From IMG/VR virus record IMGVR_UViG_3300009512_001213, positions 1 to 39,846 of that record: a stretch of 39,846 bases of DNA, one strand, 5' to 3'. Of the stretch, positions 28,301 through 33,536 are shown one piece after another. The notes under the pieces are model-generated. The model saw nothing but the letters and a program-made list of their open reading frames with translations. It had not been told where the DNA came from and did not search any database. How positions within the stretch are numbered: the first letter of the stretch is position 1; each line of letters begins with the position of its first letter. This DNA is from a virus. Both the position numbers and the translations under genes were made by a program.

Positions 28301-29652
28301 TCATCAGTTGGTATAACACCAGCTGGTATTAAACGAATAGTTGGGTTTGTTGAATCTCCAACATATGTAATTGTATAAAAGTTTTCATTAACGTTTGTGT
28401 AGAAGCCTTCTTCCCATAAGCCTTCGTTAATGTTTGCAACCATTGACCCTGTTTGAGGAGTCAACGCTAAAGTAGTACCATTTAATGTTGCTGAAATTGT
28501 AAATGAAGTTGAATCGATAATGTCTTTAACATAGTAAATTGTATCAACATCTAATCCACCTAATAACGGATCACTACTAGGCACTGCTGTAAATGTAACA
28601 GTTTGATTTTGTGTTAAATCTGCTGTTGTGCCAGATGATAATTTAAGTTGTGTTGCATTTGTCTCATCAATTGCTAAAGTAACTGGAGCAACGATCTCAG
28701 GAGATGTTAAATTAACATCATAGTTTGCACCTGACTCATCAAAGAATGATTGAACAAAGCCTACTTCATTTGGCTCTGACGTTTGATAGAACATGACAGT
28801 CAAGCCTTCTAATGAAGTTACTCCGTCAATGTTTCCTACTTCACTTACTGTTAAGCCGTTTACTTCTGAAAATAGTTTTGTACTTACAACACCAACGTTG
28901 TTGCTTCCTGGAAATAAAAATTCGTTTTGTGCCTCTCTGCTAGGAACAGTAAATGTTACATAACCTGTGTTTGCACCGTTGTTGTTAACACCGAGAATTT
29001 GTCTAGTATCTTGTGCTCCTTCAAGGCCTGAAGTTCCGGGTACGCCTTGTATCCAAAACTGAGTTTTTTGGTTAACTGCAAATCTATATGAGCCACCACG
29101 TAACAAAGTAAGTGTAGGATTTAATGACCCTGATGCGGCACCTAATGCTTTAATACTATATGCGTTTGATGTGTCAGTTACGATATAATCAGATTCTGAA
29201 AATACTGTTGCTGATGCAATTGTGACTGCTGGAGGACCTTCTGGTATCCAATAGTATTGATTAAAGTTAATTAACTTATCTAAGTCTGTAAATGAATCCC
29301 AAGAATAAAACTCGCTTTTAAATAAACGAGAGTTGTCTAATGTTACACCCCCTTTAAGTTTAAGTGCATCGATTAGTTCAGGGTAAGATACGAAATCTTT
29401 GGCAGTCGATTGATTCTCATTTAAGAATGTAGTACCGGGTGATAATTGATAATCTGTTCGTGTTTTGTTTGGCTCTGTTACATAGTAATCTTTTGCATTG
29501 ACACCGTAACCAAATTTACTACCAACATACCCTTGTAACGTTTGTGTACTGGGTTCGTTGACTAGCTGGTCTAGTGTTGCTCCTAAGAACTGTGCGTTGG
29601 TAGAGGTTTTAAATATCTCGGGTAAAAACTCTAGTGTTCTGATCTTTGCCAT
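10393..29652 (-). CDS. Giant baseplate/tail structural protein (6419 aa) with propeller and repeat domains
   Basis: One uninterrupted frame of 6419 codons. The N-terminus (IRTLEFLPEIFKTSTNAQFL, then a NFNQYYWIPEGPP block near residues 130-145) and the C-terminus (LYIDQSWNSYVFNTTIG) resemble the large structural proteins that follow gp6 in marine T4-like phages. By position it could be the gp7 counterpart (T4 gp7 is about 1030 aa), but I cannot show homology. Internal domains: a conserved Trp/Tyr-rich core at about 1345-2090, a seven-repeat FG-GAP region at about 2385-3105, another conserved part at about 3105-3800, Asp-box repeats at about 4865-5255, two CBM5/12-like patches, and at least fourteen copies of a 90-aa beta module, most between about 4080 and 6150. 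Cys is rare. It starts 15 bases after gp6 with a weak AAGG site. Probable role: a large arm or fringe on the baseplate that touches the host. Confidence 0.93.
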   Translation of the reverse strand: MAKIRTLEFLPEIFKTSTNAQFLGATLDQLVNEPSTQTLQGYVGSKFGYGVNAKDYYVTEPNKTRTDYQLSPGTTFLNENQSTAKDFVSYPELIDALKLKGGVTLDNSRLFKSEFYSWDSFTDLDKLINFNQYYWIPEGPPAVTIASATVFSESDYIVTDTSNAYSIKALGAASGSLNPTLTLLRGGSYRFAVNQKTQFWIQGVPGTSGLEGAQDTRQILGVNNNGANTGYVTFTVPSREAQNEFLFPGSNNVGVVSTKLFSEVNGLTVSEVGNIDGVTSLEGLTVMFYQTSEPNEVGFVQSFFDESGANYDVNLTSPEIVAPVTLAIDETNATQLKLSSGTTADLTQNQTVTFTAVPSSDPLLGGLDVDTIYYVKDIIDSTSFTISATLNGTTLALTPQTGSMVANINEGLWEEGFYTNVNENFYTITYVGDSTNPTIRLIPAGVIPTDEKISIEFGTTYIGLDFYRSQTGEILRIPYLSALLDTLYYQDGTNANKVGSIKLIESNLTNTVNVDTDIIGQKTFTSTNGVIFTNGLKVQFNGDIIPSSYLTGEYYVQGVGESINLIPTTDLVVPEDFTGTNYIPYDTLNYSIGNFDTELFIPVDQDYITIGRNSINRNSWSRSNRWFHVDVINATADYNNDPTIVTTYATGKNKAKRPIIEFYPNLKLFDAGTIAKLPVDFIDTRTTNAFEQVANKKQYYPDIETYTSYTASITGVTGTSTTITIPTTDIYNTFATGMYITDSNFALPNNTQITDVSVSGVNTVLTVSFANSTVVGQTNVSIVGSDTTVNNYELFSGARVIFTADTNAEVKNKIYVVGFSTITFGSAPVITLTESEDSPCLVDDQTVALRGYNYQGSTFWFNGTVWDEAQQKLTVNQAPNFDIYDKNGISFGDATVYQGTSFLGNKLFAYGRGTGANDAVLGFPIRYSAVDNVGDISFDCSLNVDSFSYVTGTTPVTSKVNTGYVFDYSTRTTKTRELGWQTAVAPSVQYQIFELEYTKGTTAEFTCDVAVLPIDTTVDSWPRIQVYVNNIYQLETTYTITETDTTTKITLNTAPTVDTPIQILVLSKQTSKTAYYSIPINLSNNPFNTDLEIADIGDIRSQYQDIFVNNPNSAGTIFGINNLRDLGNLVPYGTKIIQNSAPVVLPSVFLRKSEHNLFDALQFNSSQYVQYKQQLVKTVNDTDWAQRFNPSYILDTALETMVSAKSEGDSFFWSDMIPSQAPYKTNTYTFANALQESIYPLTQTYNFKTANYKGVLVYLTRTTSGVTKTTQLIRDVDYIVSTTAPSLTVTKDLIAGDVVTIKEYNQTYGNFVPNTPTKLGLYPKWKPEVVLDPNYSVPTYMLRGHDGSYTSLYTLNYTPATGLTDFRDQALLEFETRIYNNIKLSTVVPIERYEVLPGFFRESTYSSADFLKIYGSQFLNWAGQNRIDYKTQTGYTSADKFSYNYYQSANKLTNTVIDQGYWRGVYEYFYGTSQPNIAPWEMLGFSEMPTWWTAQYGAAPYTNSNGVMWADIEAGIIYNTGGTTSVTVDELKRPGLSTILPVDDHGDLLSPFDAIVGNYDANTFKRDWKVGDDAPAEFSYRRSSSYPFDLMRIFALTRPAEFFNLSADLDNYKYNTEFKQYLVNDRSHLDIGAIQIYGNGTAKTSYINWIVDFEKQQGVDATTEITTLLDNLDVRLVYRLAGFSDKALLKFFVEKATPNSDNSSLLIPDESYAVLLHDNQPNDQLKFSSVIIQVVSNGWKVFGNSQTQAYFTTDTPISNGKTTSIEVDDYTVKVADNYSTTEREELIVPYGTQFYTYQALSQFLASYGAWLERKGMVFDNIENGIELNWNVMIKEYLYWSQFNWELGSLITVNPSAQDFKIQKESDIVQPLTIEQENFLLNQNLYPIAIKDLAIERLDTKFHVKTLNSGDVMAYGQFNLSNIEHGVVFDNNTLFNDVIYNLITGLRQNRIYLRGTKTAEWNGTVNASGFILNQDNVYEWKPAYKYAKGEIVKYKNKFFTANKTIESAAKFEETNWVETDYNDIQKGLLPNSATRSYESTLYYNSNTANLEKDADQLSFSLIGFRPRDYLSSVNLSDITQVNVYKNLIKLKGTTNAVSAFKGTTLSTGGINYDVYENWAILSGEFGGTLNSNFVDFKLNEAKLTGNPGIVSLTEGTPTFGAQQEVSVHNLFNYARPIDGPNILSTLTKEDPLSLYPTAGYVNYDDVKMAAYYYNDLGLRAVNSNGKQIPIQDFYVRDYMWIANFKEQWRVYSIKPVGRVINVTPNTNNTTTITFAERHGLSKLDPVSFINVAPNVDGYYLVTTVNNLTEITINLSLEEPPTILDGNGLGLTFVNQRVAQPADIADLDLNEAEFSKNTVWVDEASDGNWGVYQKSINYSLTKNLNRADGQTFGSAVAYTPRMGYLIGDSSAGKVYRYGYNTTTGNFDEDTGSLLTGGTSFGTAIAYSKNLFVISEPATTTGAFGSSTLRIYTLNDTVLSDDITLLQTFTGPEGAGTSLAISDDQEWIYSGSPLSNQIEVYNRQHIPLNAGFFTIGETYTITSVGTTDFKALGALDDKVGIVFNATGVGTGTGTADQISYVELAEIEGTAAPVSAVAGDNFGFSVSCDSNGDTISIGAPNTKSPTTKEKWGTNYVYSRLVQNIESQYTAIPNQPQHYPLAWDTVFSARTATAVASNVITFTGTAIDATFTNTSVAFNEGGSFGNSGITPNKVYYMQYVSAQTFSLKESRSTNAVITLIDEPSVTFSIFPQIESLLVKVNGTFVNDNNYAVGGGQLDFRYFGDIRAGDIITVSSRNIQWVQSMIPDADDRVGVQLGYATDMTSYGSEILMGAPGEIRIDGAKQTDGSVYRYTNGGGKYGTVIGTGVTALTTETKLLINGYLVVLPSGSNASQCSSLINQYGITNVTSSATADGKLIISTINTSLALVNEKLLLQAPSTTAFAELGFAIYDKTQVIIAPHNVSRTLFGNTIKFDESDSVVISAPVSTRFLGTTFDFIDDENLDNDTIFDNNATRFVDTWDSAGAVYMYDYLANYNGSIADPGKFVYAQNLNSQDQNYGFEPQYGTALDFTNNQVIIGTPNLSYGNLEGQITLFQNSGTAKDWSLYRQTSAIVDINRIQNSQIYSAETNDTLINLDYMDPMQEKLLGSVRENIDYVNSVDPATYNSEIGGVNAGLVWGAPQTGKIWFDTSRTRWLNYHQNDVTYNARHWGRVFPGSNVSCYTWVKSTVTPAQYQGPGIPKANTQYSVEADLNASNTVTTCYYFWVRDTNIVNSEIDKTLSDTTLQQYITNPSRSGVAFFAPLLQNTFALYNTQSYINTTDSVFHIGFAVGNNDDPSHQEFNLIKDGLADDFLPGLPKFGPQTSTNRPEGLYDRLLDSLSGVDEVGEVVPNPYLPKAVQSGVLARPRQSFFFSRFLGLENYLEYANKVLAEYPIAETRQDATYLFATGTYYDTSDYWSYVNWWLPTTNPAGQYNNNTKSTVSVAIYADLAKLDVVTKTIATVEANGDGKWEMYRYDGNDVWTRIGLENGTIKFNLYLWNYASGKTGFGDNFFDTASFDEYPSEETRWIIRALNEQIYIDELVAFRNTSLIILFEYIQSETDESQNYLPWLNKTSLVDVSHVIRELKPIQNYQQDNQEFLSGYINEAKPYHVVIKDFLFKYTGIDTYQGNITDFDLPAEWNETTQSYISPQLVYANVDTDEEYLPTNALWQTSPYSNWYNNYGLSIIGQTDYQITELNEYITIGSVVAMVDNASGFPINGTIQIGKEIISYSFVDRALNILGGLQRGLNGTEPTTHLPGAQIIIDLPSVVILDGGKNYIEPPKITAYIDLTKYPAPRVEAQLEAVMSVDSVISVNVINPGEGYAVLPEIRIAPAEQLFFTNADINSTLHTIKLFAPSLATGNLIQYKDDAVSGAEVTRLVNNQWYYINVLETTPTTVIALYTSYDDAVNQINRVQFTAGTTDGDFALNVGAKASAISSSRPTRENEISMRFDRTSYTSQVLDWEANVFYGSFFAGSYFNSENISSSSISLQATQPPIADISASAQGAIFEISSVTNDNEVLYTEFKRTVTNTVATGNKVRLNPYDNATGELNSSGSTIGFTVGMPIKFTGAVIGGIINETVYYVNSILTVTDFTISETSGGAIKSLTTASSGTAGMFAYAGEVTDTAVLTLNYPGLLTATATEAVTNKITIPQSVIGTGGTDGFYMGIPLFFTGTMIGGIEENDVYYVTTVVDNKTITIGTTATPLTTTVSATTTGTNVITVAETTGFSVNDSVIFNTMVDASGNTLTSYGGIASGTVYYVNEIVSLTELKIAVNVNVSPLALSTVTTGSALVTNQKDTVDLTTGTGSMLMHVSLPVSPGQVDGQKFTMYNTSAYYTDITSGVLSKTLDRAGYATIAGDAAEATNNRIALSDQDRGTFNFYKDMPIQFNSVPSGAGISTGVTYFIFDFSVNGDKSTYIKVDCSSTSASTNRVTCIDTSSLWVNMPITFTGVGLGNIVVGTEYYIKTIDSGTTFTLAEVSGGATFVLATDNGPMVGTGNPWIRLSTTKGGTQDVTLADTNTAFSLTQSPTVNAIFDIGYKLGGYRAILSTAGEGYAITNVITISGNEVGGTTTPNDVRLEVDAVDANGAITSLIVSGEPNDLTNTYYLKVTGQNTLKVYSDARMTVPVSGIGFDFGGFTTTNVTGCVSGTDSITLTSVTGFSLNDEVIFEGTIPNSTIDAVISTSYYIKTIDTGANSITISTNPGGSVVNVVTTVSLTGLTLSKAGSYAFLPEPFYFNQSIIKYLDRVYRCVISNNDEDFIIGKWEELRSDNRVLNALDRAEGYYQPSINMPGVDLDQLFSGTSYPNAVYLGNAFAPEDQFTVDTVLKDEPFYPTGVSITGVSWNGTKYLASANFDQYTGVISSIEGQSWSTKKISNKIVGATDVVYGGGLYVMTTTNTATPIYRSADGIVWTTNSTALTIPAIELNSVAYRNNYYVAVGKGIVNSDNTYLWLNRKTYDTVFGVVLYGVNSIDTSGFGGFIAVGKGKKYDYSTGVTELVDTNIIAYSFEPTGEFWQDGPELTPYGLYGVVSNGTIAIAVGENDIKYQTNNGGNWTGINEVSVVSVNQSSNQLNVSSTAGFVDADPIRFTNTFGGLTAGTTYYVDVISVTQVEIFTDAGLTSQVTLVDAVIPVQCRMELYDATSQPLRDVIYADSIWMTVGDNGRIQTSTDGLRWTTQTSGTTQDLNGITYATETDTFVVVGDNNVILQSTDSGVTWTATGVFTVEKPVYDVKGSDFADGYGPEELVPGLVKDTLNMTIVSRPGTVWDVTEYSHTGFNVVSKVVAPTTEFQVDYSFDQYAQYPLDITLQTIDATTGLGTGLEKSAYSVNWITKVITLNTPLVFAPKQSLRIDVYEVGNGNQLVKGCTDTDPIRPIAKTGFDDIYLNCNYSATFFQGSGVIRTGSHSIEVEATETIASGDTIVCVNVKDFTANDPISFQGIVFGGIAEDTTYYVKSISTATNSITISESYDSSTGLAGPIKSVTDATGSMLVNIQTGTGTVWTDPVLYHNGSRLILGKTNTISRTKASNNAITTGTTVGLSAGNKIQFAADMFGTDITPNTVYYIKTIVDNNEFTISATDGGTVITLSDAAGISSYVTNDYAIGIQPNGIQAKLTLANPAGYVNNTDYIVYSIFGDSADPSQYGYSVPEIQEYIGDGSTASFAMSNYNGGANAQNAIVEVNGLRQTNTSYQINDGANTVLFFAPPAVGAKVSVLTYNNTERQYLTTQYGISGTSGSSFTTITVTATTHLEGTFDEDTPNVETYDQDTPTIVTYDELLDTLTCADTSVLTVDEPIVFSNPTIGGITAGVTYYILEIIDSTTFTISLEVGGAPVTVTTDTGSMVGSSNAITVANITNIETGQEEPLRVTRATATTTGTNEITFDTVAGFAIDQQIYFQGTNFGGLEQGKVYFVASIDTGTNKATIKDQLGTTIVLTTATGLLVTTCGGNPTTRITTGIPHSLATDQLVRLDGIYGSVELNGNSYYVRVFDQYRFEIYTQVYNPALDAVNYPVTGISTYISGGYVWRQGTFFLVTTQATVTTASNSRITCQDTSELVVNNEVIFTKQGQVAGAAVLGGLIQGTTYYIKQVLNSTQFTIGLTRNAGTAVTLTDDTGVMNVTQWEQTNVERLWVTVNGYRLPTDRLRVDADNEVSLLTEISPGDVVIMTNMIPNSTPNEEIYLNFVDQNANQTVYRANVQARTWLAQPIFPLTQNISVGDVTRVTDNIVQNVLAPTPVNNIYSIGLTSDKNILSGVTVLNNTTGITLDPDTYVVNVENLAPILKITDGSYISAGDSLKITSLEGNTLYINGEQITFTTIDFANNTVGGLQRGANGTGVQEYISKFTEVFSLLSNNRLSDLYIDQSWNSYVFNTTIGDPLQISNTTPAKFLQTDIT
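13880..15060 (-). other. Asp-box (BNR/sialidase-like) repeat domain within the giant protein
   Basis: Five Asp-box-like motifs (S/T-x-D/N-x-G-x-x-W form) occur at about residues 4895 (SIEGQSW), 4937 (SADGIVW), 5077 (TNNGGNW), 5197 (STDGLRW) and 5240 (STDSGVTW). They alternate with strands such as LNSVAYRNNYYVAVG, LRDVIYADSIWMTVG and LNGITYATETDTFVVVG. Such repeats form blades of a beta-propeller in sialidases and in photosystem assembly factors. I see no sialidase catalytic Arg triad or Tyr/Glu pair, so a binding or structural role is more likely than hydrolysis. Confidence 0.65.
15250..15360 (-). other. CBM5/12-like patch within the giant protein
   Basis: Residues about 4765-4802 read FYFNQSIIKYLDRVYRCVIS, then NNDEDFIIGKWEEL. 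The spacing of I.KY...VYRC......F....W fits the short carbohydrate-binding modules of the CBM5/12 type, which present aromatic residues to chitin-like or other polysaccharides. Related patches are common in phage structural proteins. The assignment rests on pattern only. Confidence 0.4.
20340..22500 (-). other. Seven FG-GAP (integrin-alpha-like) repeats within the giant protein
   Basis: FG-GAP-type blocks begin near residues 2387 (GQTFGSAVAYTPRMGYLIGD), 2433 (GTSFGTAIAYSKNLFVISEP), 2491 (GAGTSLAISDDQEWIYSGSP), 2595 (GDNFGFSVSCD followed by TISIGAP), 2807 (GVQLGYATDMTSYGSEILMG), 2958 (TLFGNTIKFDESDSVVISAP) and 3049 (QYGTALDFTNNQVIIGTPN). Most are followed by a strand such as KVYRYG, IEVYN, GSVYRY, AVYMYDY or ITLFQ. 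Seven repeats match a seven-bladed propeller. Blades four to six are separated by larger insertions, including one copy of the 90-aa module. Confidence 0.7.
21935..22070 (-). other. GKTYTI.SVGTTDF-type mobile motif in the giant protein
   Basis: Residues about 2531-2572 read FTIGETYTITSVGTTDFKAL, then a VGIVFNATGVGTGTGTA segment. This 40-residue motif recurs in unrelated structural proteins of marine phages. Here it interrupts the FG-GAP propeller between its third and fourth repeats, as an insertion would. Confidence 0.6.
23605..23730 (-). other. CBM5/12-like patch within the giant protein
   Basis: Residues about 1975-2016 contain NVYEWKPAYKYAKGEIVKYK, then NKFFTANKTIES and a closing NWVET. 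The pattern W...Y.KGEIV.Y....F.A.......W is that of CBM5/12 carbohydrate-binding modules. Aromatic residues are kept at the usual places. The assignment rests on pattern only. Confidence 0.45.
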
Positions 29653-29667
29653 AGTTTGCTTTTAACC

Positions 29668-32600
29668 TTAAGACTGCATTGTTGCAGGAGTTAATGCGGG
29701 TACAATTACTATATCTTCTGTAACAGCCGCGTTTACAAATATTTCATAAGGTCTACATTTAATTTCATAAAGATCACCGAATAGTTTTTCTGGATCATCT
29801 GAAACAAGTATAACCGAACTCAGTAGTTCTCCTATTTGTTCATGTAGATACGCACTCAATTCTGAGAAGAAGAAAGTATCGCCGAAGTTCCAATTATTAA
29901 TATCAAAATAACTATCCATCCCCGCTAACACAGAACTTCTGATTTCACTGTTAGATGCATTCGTTGACTGTGATTTTACTACTTTGATAGTTGCTCTCAA
30001 TGATTGATCTGCTTTCGCACCGAACAAGGGTTTAAATGTAACACTATTTAATATGACTGAATCCGATAGCATTTTATAATCTTGTACCAATGGATATGAT
30101 GTGTTTAGTTCATTTAGTGTTGGTTGATTTGGTTTAACAACAGTAGATGTAGTGTCTTTAACATAGTTATTATATGCTGTATAGTATGCTTGAGTAACTA
30201 AGTACAAATCAACAATGTTTGTAGTTGCTGGATCAATACGTGTTGTATTGTTAGCATTATGTCTATATTGATAGTCTATTCCTTGTCTACCCGATTTAAC
30301 AGAGTAGTCTGTTTGTAGTGTTACAATATATGACGGAGTAGTTACTGTAGGATCTTGTACTGACTTATAAAATTTATTGTCAGTGTATGCATAAAACAAT
30401 TGACCGACAGCAAATTCATATTTTACAATTTCAATTTGATTTTTAGTTCCGTATGTGTAAACAATATCACTACTAGGAACAATAAGTTGTCTTGTTAAGT
30501 TTACAGGGTCTGTAATCGTTCTAAAGAAAACATAGACTCCTATGTTTGCACCTGCATTGACATAACCAGTAATATCATTAAAGAAATCTGGGTCTAAAAT
30601 TAATTGTCCGTTGTTAACATCAGTTGCGGCAATTTCTACTTGGAAGTCATTCACGTATCCATCACTTTCGACAGTCTGTCCTAGAATATTAACTTTTGTA
30701 TCTTCTCCTAATGCCATTGCACTATTGAAGACTGTGTTAATACCTAATACATTAATAAAGTCTTGTATGATTTTACCAGTAAACGGATCGTATACTAATT
30801 CATTTTTATTAAAAGTAAAACGAGTATCAGCAACACTACCAAAGTAATATGTTAATGATCTATAAGTTATTGTATAACGATTGTTTCCTAAACTTGTAAA
30901 TTTAACAAAGTAGTTTGCGTTTGATGCCGCGCCGATTGACCAACGTTCTTGGTTGATTAACAATGCATTGTTAAAGATTAAAGTAAAGTCTTGTTGCAAT
31001 TCAATTTTAAGAATCGCTTGTTGTATAATTGTACTTGACAATGAATTATCAAAGACAGGTATAATTTCTGTAACAGTTACTCCGTTTGGTACATAGCCAT
31101 TTAATGTAACTGGGCCTTGACCATTTGCAAACTTGCCTTCGCCGTTGTTGTTACCGTCGCCAACAACATTTAATACTGTTGACCATATATAATTCTTTTC
31201 TCCACCAGTCGGCACACCTGCAACTAAACGATTGTCTGCATCAAAGTAGTTGCCATTAGGTGCAATAAATTTCAATAATGCTCCTGTTGTTGCATACTTT
31301 GCATTAGTAGTTGTAAAAGTTCCTAATGGCTGTGGCAGTTCTATTGCGCCAGACAATGAATAAAAATATCCTGTTTCACTTGATGAGTCTACAGAACTTG
31401 TTTTCCAATATAAAGTAGTGCCTCCACCTGTGCCTGGATATGCATAACGAGTATAGTTCTGAATATAGTATTGATTAGCACGATTTAATGCAAGAACTGA
31501 TGCTAAGTCATCTGTAAAGAACTGAATGATGTCTGATGTATTATCTGCTTGTAGTGTTAAAAATCCATTAATAGATTCTTGGTACAATGCACCATCGTCT
31601 CCGAATGAGTTTGTACTTGAATACTTGCCAGTTGGGTCAAGTAAATCTAAATTCTTAGATACACCGATAGAACTTCTATTAATTGCTTTTGATTTAATAA
31701 TAGAGTTATAAAGAGTATAAGGGAAATTTGTGTAATCTTCTCCGTTCACCATACGATTTTGTGTATAGTATCTTGTAGGTGCTCTTTGTTTAATTGCGGA
31801 TAATGATTCTCTACCTTGTGCATTTGTTACTGTTACAGGTAATGCTAAGTTCATTGTCAGAGTTTCGTTTCTTCCTGTTCTACTTACATATGTTATAGAA
31901 ACTGCAACGCCATTCATTTCAGAAGGGTCAATAGTATATGTTAATGCATTACTTGATCTTACATATGCTCTAAAGCTACCTATGGGCATCTCTGAGAACA
32001 CACCGTCACCAAATACGTATGTGACTTGATCGTTTGCACGTGAGCCAACAGAGAAAATTTTCTTATTACTTGATTCTGTTTGTAAGTATGCATCTGCATA
32101 AACATTTTCTACTTGCTTCCATAGACCTGTAGTGTTGTCAAGGCTTGTTTGATATAGCCATGTGTCAGTCTGATTAACTCCTTCAATATCAATATTAATC
32201 GATTGATTTGAAATCTGTTGTTGAAAATTAAAGTTGTATGGCTGTAATGAACCTTGTTTAAAATAGAACATGAATCCTGTGTTAGGGCTTCCGAATCCTA
32301 ACTTGTCATTTCTATATAACATGTTAAGTTGACCAGTCGGTGCAGGTGGAATCTCATATACATATTCTTGGTCAAGTGATGTTGCACTTACTAATTCAAA
32401 GTTCATTGATGTTCCGTCAACTATTGTAGTAAACGGTACAATTGGTAATGTGTTTGTGGGTGTTTGTATTCCATACTCACTTGTTGTTACACCTAAGATT
32501 TCAGAACTGTTTCCCGGTCTACCTATTTTTTGTGAATCAACCATAGCCGCATTGAATACTGTATTCATCTGATCTAACCAATTTTGATTAGAAGGATCAT

Positions 32601-33033
32601 TCCAACTTATTGGAACGTTACTTAAGTTAACTCCATTTGCATCTGTTATGCTTTCAGATGTTCTTACTGTAGATACTTTTAAGTACCCTGATGCACATGT
32701 ATTTCTTTTAGGAGTATAACTAACTAAGTCTGCAAGTTTAACTACTGAGTCTCTACGTTCGGCTGTGTCTATGAAATTTTCACGTGTGTTTAAATCGTTT
32801 CTAAAAGCAAGACCTTGACCCATAAAGGCCATAACATCGAGTAGAGCAATAAACTCTGAACTTTCAATGTAATCGTTGTAAGTCTCAGGATAATAGAGAC
32901 GAAGGTAGTCGATAAAACTTTTTCTTAATGTCTCATAATCATAGGATCGAAAGTCAGCCTCACGAAAGGTTTCATAGATTGCTTTCCAATCATTGACTCC
33001 GAATAATCCTGATTGCCTTGAACTTGTCGCCAT
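29668..33033 (-). CDS. 6: Baseplate wedge protein gp6
   Basis: A 1121-aa protein, longer than T4 gp6 (about 660 aa) as in marine T4-like phages. The N-terminal block FGVNDWKAIYETFREADF, then YDYETLRKSFIDYLRLYYPE, then SSEFIALLDVMAFMGQGLAFR and RRDSVVKLADLVSYTPKR is characteristic of gp6. gp6 dimers link baseplate wedges into a ring and hold gp25 and gp53, and part of the protein belongs to the baseplate J-like family. The C-terminal region near residues 1000-1110 includes FKPLFGAKADQSLRATIKVV and a final LYEIKCRPYEIFV, as expected for the domain that closes the ring. The ATG at 33033 has an AGGGA ribosome site and its own GATAAATA late promoter 20 bases upstream. The gene follows gp25 and precedes the giant baseplate gene, the usual order. 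Confidence 0.95.
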   Translation of the reverse strand: MATSSRQSGLFGVNDWKAIYETFREADFRSYDYETLRKSFIDYLRLYYPETYNDYIESSEFIALLDVMAFMGQGLAFRNDLNTRENFIDTAERRDSVVKLADLVSYTPKRNTCASGYLKVSTVRTSESITDANGVNLSNVPISWNDPSNQNWLDQMNTVFNAAMVDSQKIGRPGNSSEILGVTTSEYGIQTPTNTLPIVPFTTIVDGTSMNFELVSATSLDQEYVYEIPPAPTGQLNMLYRNDKLGFGSPNTGFMFYFKQGSLQPYNFNFQQQISNQSINIDIEGVNQTDTWLYQTSLDNTTGLWKQVENVYADAYLQTESSNKKIFSVGSRANDQVTYVFGDGVFSEMPIGSFRAYVRSSNALTYTIDPSEMNGVAVSITYVSRTGRNETLTMNLALPVTVTNAQGRESLSAIKQRAPTRYYTQNRMVNGEDYTNFPYTLYNSIIKSKAINRSSIGVSKNLDLLDPTGKYSSTNSFGDDGALYQESINGFLTLQADNTSDIIQFFTDDLASVLALNRANQYYIQNYTRYAYPGTGGGTTLYWKTSSVDSSSETGYFYSLSGAIELPQPLGTFTTTNAKYATTGALLKFIAPNGNYFDADNRLVAGVPTGGEKNYIWSTVLNVVGDGNNNGEGKFANGQGPVTLNGYVPNGVTVTEIIPVFDNSLSSTIIQQAILKIELQQDFTLIFNNALLINQERWSIGAASNANYFVKFTSLGNNRYTITYRSLTYYFGSVADTRFTFNKNELVYDPFTGKIIQDFINVLGINTVFNSAMALGEDTKVNILGQTVESDGYVNDFQVEIAATDVNNGQLILDPDFFNDITGYVNAGANIGVYVFFRTITDPVNLTRQLIVPSSDIVYTYGTKNQIEIVKYEFAVGQLFYAYTDNKFYKSVQDPTVTTPSYIVTLQTDYSVKSGRQGIDYQYRHNANNTTRIDPATTNIVDLYLVTQAYYTAYNNYVKDTTSTVVKPNQPTLNELNTSYPLVQDYKMLSDSVILNSVTFKPLFGAKADQSLRATIKVVKSQSTNASNSEIRSSVLAGMDSYFDINNWNFGDTFFFSELSAYLHEQIGELLSSVILVSDDPEKLFGDLYEIKCRPYEIFVNAAVTEDIVIVPALTPATMQS

Positions 33034-33052
33034 AGTAATTCCCTGTTTATTA

Positions 33053-33060
33053 TATTTATC
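33053..33060 (-). promoter_or_regulatory. T4-type late promoter for gp6
   Basis: GATAAATA followed by TATAA on the minus strand, in the 48-base gap between gp25 and gp6. A five-base spacer puts the start at 33047 and gives a 14-base leader containing AGGGA before the gp6 ATG. Fits the NATAAATA form described for T4-like cyanophages. Confidence 0.75.
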
Positions 33061-33081
33061 TTTATGGAAAACCGACGATTT

Positions 33082-33531
33082 TTAAGATATAGCGGCTGTG
33101 TTTGTTTGAGAATTAAAGAACAATGCTAGATCGCCTCCATTGTTGAAAGGGTTGATAGAGAGTTGAATTTCTACTAAAATACCGTTTTCTCTGGGGTATG
33201 CATGTACTGTATTAACTTGGATGCGTGGATCTAAAGCACATACTCGTCTAAGTTCGTCTTTTAATGCTGTTTGAACGTCTGCTGTATTAGGCTCAAAGAT
33301 AAAATCCCATAAAGTTGTACCGTAACTAGGTTGCCCTACTTTTTCACCTTTGCGAATATTAAGTGCATTGACTAAATCTTGTATAACGAGTTGTTCGTCT
33401 GTCAGTTTAAACTTTTTACCAAAGACTATAGGATTAGTAATTCCGTTTGCTTGTCCGTCTATTCCAGGTGGAGGATTAACTGTTCTAGCCTTATTAGCGT
33501 TAATTGTTGAGAATCCTACGTATGTTGACAT
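33082..33531 (-). CDS. 25: Baseplate wedge protein gp25 (GPW/gp25 family)
   Basis: A 149-aa protein, close to the T4 gp25 length (132 aa). Family hallmarks are the central FKLTDEQLVIQDLVNALNIR, GEKVGQPSYGTTLWDFIFEP and the helix VQTALKDELRRVCALDPRI, followed by a paired strand (GILVEIQLSI). gp25 sits in the wedge between gp6 and the tail sheath and nucleates sheath assembly; it shares a fold with the end domain of contractile injection system baseplates. No other Met is available, so the ATG at 33531 is the only reasonable ATG start. It has no good ribosome site but lies exactly five bases after a perfect TATAAATA, suggesting a leaderless late transcript in addition to readthrough from the upstream hub/spike genes. 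Confidence 0.96.
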   Translation of the reverse strand: MSTYVGFSTINANKARTVNPPPGIDGQANGITNPIVFGKKFKLTDEQLVIQDLVNALNIRKGEKVGQPSYGTTLWDFIFEPNTADVQTALKDELRRVCALDPRIQVNTVHAYPRENGILVEIQLSINPFNNGGDLALFFNSQTNTAAIS

Positions 33532-33536
33532 AATAC

